Assembly (NCBI RefSeq): GCF_958295425.1
Contig: NC_081142.1
Span: 10,211,754 to 10,275,753 of the forward strand
DNA: 64,000 nt
From: Solea solea
Lineage: Eukaryota; Chordata; Actinopteri; Pleuronectiformes; Soleidae
Direction: 5' to 3'
A program made the position numbers and the translations under genes. How positions within the stretch are numbered: the stretch's first letter is position 1; each line of letters starts with the position of its first letter. Below are positions 26,901 to 36,218 of the stretch, in pieces. Below the pieces are notes generated by a model, which made no database searches, was not told the DNA's origin, and worked only from the letters and a program-made list of their open reading frames with translations.

Positions 26901-27325
26901 TCAAAAGCATTACCATCTGTTCACGCACATTTTTCATGAAAAGGCAAAGTAAACCAGCATCAGTATTTATAACATTTTCTTGCTGAAGCCGTTACAGTCA
27001 GTAAAAGTCATTAATATTCGCAACTTTGTAATGCAGATTCTGAAGACACTAGAGCTTATTGCAGTGAAGCTCGGCCAGTGGTTGTAGCAAACAAAGAACA
27101 CTGAAGCCTCTCGTCTGTGTCCTCTACTACCTGTGTGTTGTGTGATCACAGTGGTGAACACACACACACACACACACAAACATGCACTCCATGGGGGCTG
27201 ATTGAAATTCTCTGGTGGAGGCATTATTACACATTTGTATCCCTCCCCTTTCCCAGCAATGCCTCCTATAACTAATGGCTCGGTCTACCCAGTCATAACA
27301 AATATTCAGCCAGATTTGTCATAAT

Positions 27326-27358
<33 letters not shown>

Positions 27359-30300
27359 GTATTGTACAACCTATCCCCTGAATGTATGGGGTCTTAAAAA
27401 AGAAACGGCTGGGAGGTGGGAAAGGGAGGTGAAGGAATGCATTGTGAATTCAAATCATATAATGGAGTACAAAGAAAGATGGAAGGATAGAGTAAACAAA
27501 GGCATGAGGTAGACGTATACAATTATAGATCTCAATTTGCCTTTCTGATCACATCTCTGTAATAACAGCATTGTTGCATATCAGTCAGCCTGTATTATAA
27601 GTGTTTTATATGATTTATTTATTTATTTGCGGGGTGAAACGTCGGATTCTTCTTTTCAAGGGTTATTTACCTTGATGATGATGATTTAAACATATACATA
27701 AAATACAAACAACAACAAACAAAACATGTAAACAAGCGTCAACAAAAGACCAAGCAATAACTCAAACTAAGTTCTCCATGTTCAAAAGGGAGTGGGAAGA
27801 AGTCGAAACTTTATAACTTTATAAATACGATATTTATAAATACAAAACTGCTCATAACATATAAACTATATATATGGTTTTATCCTGTGACGGCACAAGG
27901 ATTTGTTGCTCCTAAATGTCCTAAATCTTCATATTGTATGATACAGTATGTGCATGTGTTTTTTTAAGCTTTTTAGTGTAAACAATATAATCACATAATT
28001 ATTAATCTATGTGCTGTATTTGTTAGATATTAGTTGTTTGTCTATAAAATAATGTCAGTTTCCCAGAATCCAAGGAGATGTCTTTTAAATGTACTGCAGA
28101 ATTCTTGAGTTTGCAATATTAAAGCAGCAAATGAGTTCACTGGAGAAGCTGGGACGAGCCAGTATTTGACCCACATGAGTTGGCACTTGTCAAAACAGTT
28201 GCACCATCAAATGTCTGCTTATTGATTAATTGAGTAATCAATTTCTATCTAATCAGAGCACACCTTGATAAAGTTTATGCACACGCATCAAATTTGCCAT
28301 AGCCACCGCACACAGCACTTGACACTTTATAAGCCTCACTGTGAGCTGTTCTTATGGGACACATATTTAGTACGCGCCGCACATTAGCTGGACTCGGTGA
28401 AATGAAAACTGTTGCTGTGCTGTGTTAAAAAGGCCTATCGGACACACAGATACAGTTATGAATCTGTAATATGAGCACTCAAAAAGGAGCTCGCAACTTG
28501 ACAGTAATAGTGCAGCCTAAAGAGCCATTCAAGCAGGTAACGGTCCTCTTTGCCATCATCAGCTGTTGTTTCTTTCTTATTGGCCACTCACTGGGCCTTG
28601 CCTACACTCAACTATTTGATTTCCATCGTTCTTAACCATCCACATAAATTGTCAGGAGCATTAAAGCTGTCCTCGACCGTTTCAGACAGAAGGGGGGTGG
28701 GGAGAGAATAAGAGAGTGAGAGCTGGATACAGACAGTGAGGGGAGGGGACAAGGGGGTGAGGAGAGAGAATAAACAAAGTAAGTGTTCTGCCTTCCATCA
28801 GTCTCCCGCAGTACTCAGCTTTATGAGTCCCTCACTCCAAATGCCTCAGCTGCAGCCCCTGCTGCCTGGCCATTGATTTTCATATTACACTCTTTTATAT
28901 ATTTATTTATATCATATATTTCTTTTTAAACATCATCGATGAGGCGACGGAGGACAGACGGGACCTCTGGCGATGTTAATACTCAGCCTAAACCTTATCC
29001 TCCTCTCTGATGGCCTTAATGGAGGCTAAGGTGTCCCGCGGGAACAAGCAAGCTTGGCGACATTGTGAGGGGAGGGGAGGGGAGTGGGGAAGGAAAGACG
29101 GTGTGCAGGAAAGGAACAGGAGCGCAAATTAAGGGACGGTGAATTGGGGAAATGAGGGAACGACAGGAGGTCAGTTTTGACAAAGTCTTCTTTGTATGGA
29201 CACCAGATTCATTCTAGGTTTTTCCCCACACACATTGATGCTCCCGATGGCAACTAGGGAAACAAACGGAAAGGGGGGATCACCCCAGCACCTGAAGGAC
29301 ACTCCTCGGAGGTGTGAGGAGCAGTGAGCTTGGAGTCAGGCTAATGACCATGGGTGGCAGTGCTCACACGCTGAGTGGCAAGGTTACCTCTCTCTGCTCA
29401 GAGGAGACCTCGATTCAATTAGTGCTGGCCCCAGTCTCTAGATCCTTTTAACAAAGTGTGCGGGCCTTTCCAAAGCACATGTTGTTGGCTAAACACAAAC
29501 AGGACCATATATGTAAACATAAGCTCATGTGCAAGGTCAGCCCTGTCTTTACATCAAGATTTCAGGTATTGTTTATTGTAAAGGCTTGAGTGCATCAGTT
29601 TCATGTTGCATTAACATTACTTACATTTCCCAAACCATGTCTTTAAATTTATTTTTTGATCCTTTATTATAAAACCTACCACCTATTTATCTTGAAATCA
29701 GTACGGGCAATACATTTTTTCATCAGGAAAGTTTCCAGTATCTACTGCATTTTGCAATTTTACTTGCCTCTGTGAAGTGATTAAAATCTTGCTTCTGACT
29801 TTGTCCCCCCACAGGATAATGTTTGCCAAATTTGACTGATGAGAAACGTTGCTACGTGTTTAAAAATGAGGGTTCTGAAAACACACTCATATTGGTCTAC
29901 TTGCTTAAGTGGGTACACAAGTGTGGGAATGTCACTTTTCATTAGTGTTTGTCCAGAATATACTGTAAATGTAAACACACTGTTTCCTGTTCAAAAAAAC
30001 CTGTAGAGAAGTGACTGTGTTTACCTGCTCGTACCTAAAGCATGTGTGCAAGTGTGTGTCCAGTTCTGTACTGCCACACACAACCTATTCACTTCAGTTG
30101 GGACCAAAGTCCACAAACATTGCTGTAAAAAAATCAAACCACCAACCAGTTTAATGACCTGTTACTGTACACAAACACAGAGCAGGTTTAGCTACAGTCG
30201 ATAAGATTTGTGTGTTCGTTTGTCCACTTAGGTGCACCATACTATAAAAATGCAAACATTTTTGATTTATACAAAATATGAAGCATATGTTGTTGTTGTT

Positions 30301-31324
30301 TTTTCTACTGAACAGGTGAAGCTTGGTTAACGCTTCAGCTTTTTGTTGTTGAGTTTATGCTGTTGCATAGTCCGTGTGGATTTATGTGATAAAAACTATC
30401 ATCTGTGAAGTGTGTGGAACTTGAAGGAACGTTGTGAAGGACGTCTGGTCCAGGATGTCGACCATTGTTTCCTTAACCTTTTATATGAAAGCACTCATTT
30501 GTGCAATATATAACATTTCTGACATTTTTAATATGGCATTTATACACCTAATATTATTTTGAATAGGTAAACCAACCATTTCCAAAGGATTCACTATAAT
30601 ACCTGTTTCAGTAAAGGGCTTATAGATTCTACAAATGTATTTGGTGACTCAAAATAATCTCCCAGTAGTGATCTGTGGGTTATCCCAGTCTGTGGGAGTG
30701 ACTGGTGAACTCTGTGCCTCAGTAGCTGCTCTGGTTACAGATATGAGACCCAGTGACGGAAGGTCTTTCTCTTCTCCATCTTGCAAAGATCTGTGCTCTG
30801 CTTTCTGATTGATGGCACCTGCTCATCATAATGCTATCCACTGGAATCTGCATACCAATGATCCCAGTCGCTTATCGATTCGCCCCCATCTTCCCAACAC
30901 ACACCCTTGAGACTGATACATACACACATCCCTTCTCTCGCTCTCGCCCCCTCTCTCCCTCCCCCCGACTACTGTCATTATAAAAGTCAGCAGCTGCTGC
31001 ATGCATTGATCATAAATCATAATTGCTTGTCCATTTTTCCCCACTTGTTTAATGTTGCTGTCAGGGACAGAAGGAGGGGGAGAAAAGGGGGAGGCGGGGG
31101 AAATATGAGGGGGGGAGAGAGAGAGAGAGAGAAAAAAAGCAAAGGAAAGTTTAGTCACAAACAGAAAGATGAGAAATAAAAAGAGAAATGACTGACGGAT
31201 GGAGAAGCAGAGTGTTTGAGAAAGAGAATAAGTAACGGTGGGAAATGAATAGATGCAGTTGTGTGGAAGGCTTTTTAATTTTTTAAGGTAAATTCTAAAG
31301 GAAGATGACATCTATAATCAAATA

Positions 31325-31370
<46 letters not shown>

Positions 31371-31380
31371 TATCTGTTTA

Positions 31381-31446
<66 letters not shown>

Positions 31447-34088
31447 CACATATGCATACCTAAGCACTTGCACGATTTCTACCAAGGTTGTCCCAGCCAA
31501 ACCCGACCAAACCCCAATAGCATATACTGTATCGTTTGTCCAAAACTGTCAGACCAGTATGCACAGAACAGGTATTCACGGTCTAATAGAATGAACTGTA
31601 GTATAGGACACCACAGCATTAAGCTGTTGCATTATTGCAACAGCTTTTTAAAATAATCAATTATATCTCATTACTGGAAGATTTTGAAGCAATATCTCAC
31701 CCTCGATTGAAGCCCTCCATATGTTGTGTTGCTTGGCCAAGATGAATGCCAATCATCCTCACTAAGGTCTTATTTGTATACAGTGATTATATTAATTTTT
31801 CAGAATGGTTGTCGTGATGATTTATTGATTAGAAAACCCTGGACGTTGCACCAATGGTTTGTCCATCTTAAAATAAATACCACTTAACTGATTATTACCA
31901 AGCATGACACCATTCCCATGTACAGTAAGAGATATGAGAGAGATGGTACAAAAAAAAGAAACCCAGTTTAGCAGCATTAAGGAAAATGGTATTAAGGAAA
32001 TTAAATCTTCGCAGAGGCCTTTGCTCTGCATCACCCGCCACATACTGAGTCCAGTTGGCACTTGTTGGATTTGCAGGGTATGAAAACATGAAAGCTTTTA
32101 CAGTCCACATGGACAAAGCATTCACAGAAATACTGACACACACACACACACTGCTCTCAGCTGCAGACTCCACAGCTGGTGGTGGATTTGACAGACATCT
32201 AGCCACAATCTCTTCCCTGGCTCAGACACAGATGAACAGACTGAATCCTAGTTTTGAGCGGACACAGACTCACGGGACCTCTGTGTCCTATCTGTATCCC
32301 TGACTGAGCTCAAATAAGTCCTTGATGCCTCTTCTTTATCGTGGTATGAAGAGAGTGGGATGAGCATTTGAAGTATCTTGTCACATTGTTTGAGAGGCAG
32401 ATTAATGTATCAAACAAGTTTATGAACATCTTTCACCGCCCATTTGTGTAGATTAACCAAGCTACAGGCCAGATTTCTACTTCTTCCCGGTTGGCCGCAG
32501 TCTGAATATCTGATTGTTAAAAGCTTCTGCAGGCTTTTCTACTTTTAGTAAAACGGCGGTGTATATTTTCATACACATGCACACACGTCTGACCAAATTT
32601 CTTCTTTTTTTGGACTAATTTCCCTCTTGTTACAGTATTATTTTAATCTGTTAAGGCATAGAGCCAAGGGAAGAAGACTGTTTGCCATATCTCTCCATAA
32701 ATCCTTGTTCTCTTTCATCCATCTTGCTTCACATCGTTTGTGTGGTAGAAATGATAGATTGGTGTGACTTAAATTCAGCAAAACTGCAATAGTACTAATA
32801 GATCAATCCCTATCCATGCTGCTCCTAAGCATATTGCTCCACCCCATTAGAGTGATACACTACACTGGTTTGGTTCTCTGCCGCTGGTATTGTGCAAGCA
32901 GCTGCTTTATTGAGCACTCTGCTGACGGCCAGCCCAGCATTTCTGCACCGCAAAGGGAAACGTTGGATGACATGTAAAAGCAGGGGTTTCGGTGCGACAT
33001 GCCTCAGTAATGGGATGGAAACGGGGTGCATGCTATGGTCGCTAACTACAGGTATTGTGAGTGGGAGGTGGGAGTGGAGTGAAGTGGGGGGTGGGGTCTC
33101 CTCCGGGCTGCTTCCAAAGCAAATGGAAGACAATCCAATTTCCTGTGATTCCATCAAGCCTCCTGGCCGTCCTGGATCGAGGGGCATTAGGGAACGCTGA
33201 GAGGACAGTCCGCTGACCCCTCACATGAACATATGAGAAGCTTGTGGGCTGCACACATACACTGGCATGCTCAACATACCTCTGCACCAACATGCACATT
33301 TTCAGGCAACAACACCGTTATCTGTTTTTTTACCTCACTCTCACACTGCAGCTAACTTCTTCAGATGTTTTGTTTTTTCAGTCCATAACTCGAAAAACTC
33401 AAATATGAGCAACTTCTTCATTCAAGTGATTTTGTTTTTTTTTTTTTTATAACCCAATCATATTTGTTTAGCACAAGTATCTTCGTAACTATTCATAACT
33501 ATCTCTTGTGCATTATGTGTCACTAAGTCTTGCTTTTTTTTGTGTGAGTGTGCATGTGCTTGTTGACCAACAAACTCCAGATTAACGCTTGCTGCAGATT
33601 AGGGCTTAAACCCCTTACACTTTAATTATAACTGTATGTATTAATGTGCGTTGAGATCTTTCACGTGGCCTCAGCTATAAACATCTGTCACTGTCCCTCT
33701 GTGCTTAGTTTGCGTGTTTTATGCATTAAACTAAACGGTTAGCTGAGTATATTTTTCCCCTCCTTGGAGGATGGAATTTTATCTTAAAGGAAAAGGCCTG
33801 GATGCTGAAATAAGATTGTACCTTTGTTGATGTCAAACAGTTCTGCTCACATTGCTCTACACTTATTGTGGGAGATAGACACATTGCCTGCAGTACATCA
33901 CACATTTCAACTCGCAGGCTGACAGCATTGTTGTCTTGAGTTAACTATGGTGCACTTTCCACACTGGTGGCGATTTGCATCTGTGCTCTGTGATCCACCT
34001 AGAGGGAATAGAAAGCTCTAATCCAATCAGCAGGTCCCCAAAGTGCTGCCCCTGAGAGAGAGGGAGAGAGAGAGAGAGAGAGAGAGGA

Positions 34089-34131
<43 letters not shown>

Positions 34132-36140
34132 ACAATAGGATCACTCTGCACTAGGCCCAGGCAGAGATGGAGGATAGGAAATAGATGAAGGAGGAAAGGG
34201 GAACAAGGAAGGGGGATTGAACAGAAAAGGGAGCAGGATGATAAATGGAATAGAGCAAGAAAGGTGTATGTGGTAATGGGAGGAGAGAGAAGAGGAAAGA
34301 GAGGAGTGAATGATAAAAGAAAAAGATGACTCTGGGTGAGGTAATGAAAGGACAGACATGAGGGAGGTGGTAGAAAGGATTGGTAGAAAGTAAAGTAAAG
34401 GGAAAGACCAAAACAGGGAAGAGGGTTCGCTGTTAGAAGGGCAAAGGTACAAAAGACTGATTAATACATTCACTCTAACAGTTTTAGTAATTCAGTAGTA
34501 TTTCCTGTTCAGTGACATTTTACAGCACTGAAGCAAATGTCACCGTGCCTGCTGGCTCATTGTACTTGGCTGAGCAGCTGCTCTTGTTCTCAGTCCACAA
34601 AGCAACAGTTTGACCGTTTATCATCATTATGAGGTGCAAAGGCAGGTCTGCGCAGTGATTTAAAAAGTGAATCTCCTGTTGAGGATGCCTGTCATATGTG
34701 TCTTATTATTCCTGCACATGCATAATATGTGTGTAGTTGTGGTTATACACTTCACACTTCCCTATCTCTGTCCAACAGTTTGTAAAATAATTATATCTTT
34801 ACCATTGACTCTTTGACCCCATGTGTCATTTTACACTTTGAATGACACACACACACACACACACAAACCACCGTCACTTATGTCCTGGTCACCCTTGGAC
34901 TCTTCTCTGTATTGTGCCTGAGCTGCTGTGTGTCAGAGTCACATCAATTCCATCTTTAATTTGTTAATTACAAGGAGGCAGAAATATTCCACACTGCCTG
35001 GCCAAAAAAAGCCACACACTCAAATGTTTGATAACAACATACAGTACATCTACCATGGCATTACTTCTATAAGCTAATGCAGTGTTTTTAGCCAAGATCT
35101 TATATTTAGAGTTGGAATGCTGTGCTCAGTCTTCTCCAGAATATCCCAAAGTTTCTCAGTAGGGTTAAGGTCTAGATCCTGTGTGAAAATCTTTTAGAAT
35201 TTTTCAAAACCTGGTACACAATGTGTATTTTCTATTCCCTTTTAATCCCTCCTTCCCTTCTTCTCCTTAATCTGTTTCCTATGTTCCAAAGGAAGGACGG
35301 TGAATAAATCCCACTTATAAACTTTGTCTGTGTATCTGAAGCCACATATACTGTAGCATACTCCTTTGTGCGATTGTTGGCATTTACTAATTCTAGTAAA
35401 TACAACAATGTGCACTTTTTCTCTCACTGGGCAAGAAAAAAAAAAGCTATCCCAAATAGTCCCAGGTTTTGGATTTGGGTAAAAAGTTGTGGGTTGGTGG
35501 CTACACTGGTCAGATGTTGGATGTTCAGATCGGTGTGTTGGGCGATGGTTGCTTGTTAGTTCAAGTTGAAAGGTTTGCTTTACAGGTCATGTGTCCCTCA
35601 AATCAATATCTCATCTTCTCATAATCCGCCTTTGGTACAATGAAAATATGTCCACAGCTAACACACAGAAGGTATTTAGTTTTCTATCACCTAAAGGTTT
35701 TCCTGTTGACTCTGGAAAGTTTGCGCAAAGCAATTTTGCACTTTCTCTCATAGCTGAATATACTGTATGTTTTATTCTTGATATGGTTCTTGGATTTTTT
35801 AAGTCTTATATTTTATTCCTCCCCAGTTGCATGCTTGTTATATTAAAGACTTGTTTTTTATCTTTTAAAGGACAATGAAGGACAAACAGCACTACATTAT
35901 GGTAAGGAGACTTCTACTTTAAATTTCTACAGAATGTTATATTATGCACTCATTTTCATAAAGGCAGGATTTGCTTTTGGCTCGTTTTCTGCTAAGACTC
36001 GCTCTTTTCTTGCATTTGTCTCAAATGTGTCATTTTTTTCCATCCTCTTCCTACTTCTCTGTTTGCCATCCTTCATCTTCAATTCCTACAATTGGTTTTA
36101 ACCTAGTTTCTGTGTCCTGTGGGTGTATTATACTTTTTTG

Positions 36141-36218
<78 letters not shown>

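Larger units (their letters stand above)
21239..35870 (+). other. acbd6: acbd6 intron 6 (14.6 kb)
   Basis: The longest acbd6 intron separates two halves of the ankyrin region. It holds a SINE relic (24310-24545), the second interspersed repeat copy (26337-26680), a LINE-like fragment (27640-27900), TA and GA microsatellites, a Tc1-like relic (34992-35200) and several unique GC-richer stretches. I see no additional coding gene. Confidence 0.7.

Noticed and set aside
30826..31311. 161-codon minus-strand open frame
   Set aside because: Low-complexity Ser/Leu/Pro sequence from CT-rich DNA, with no family resemblance.
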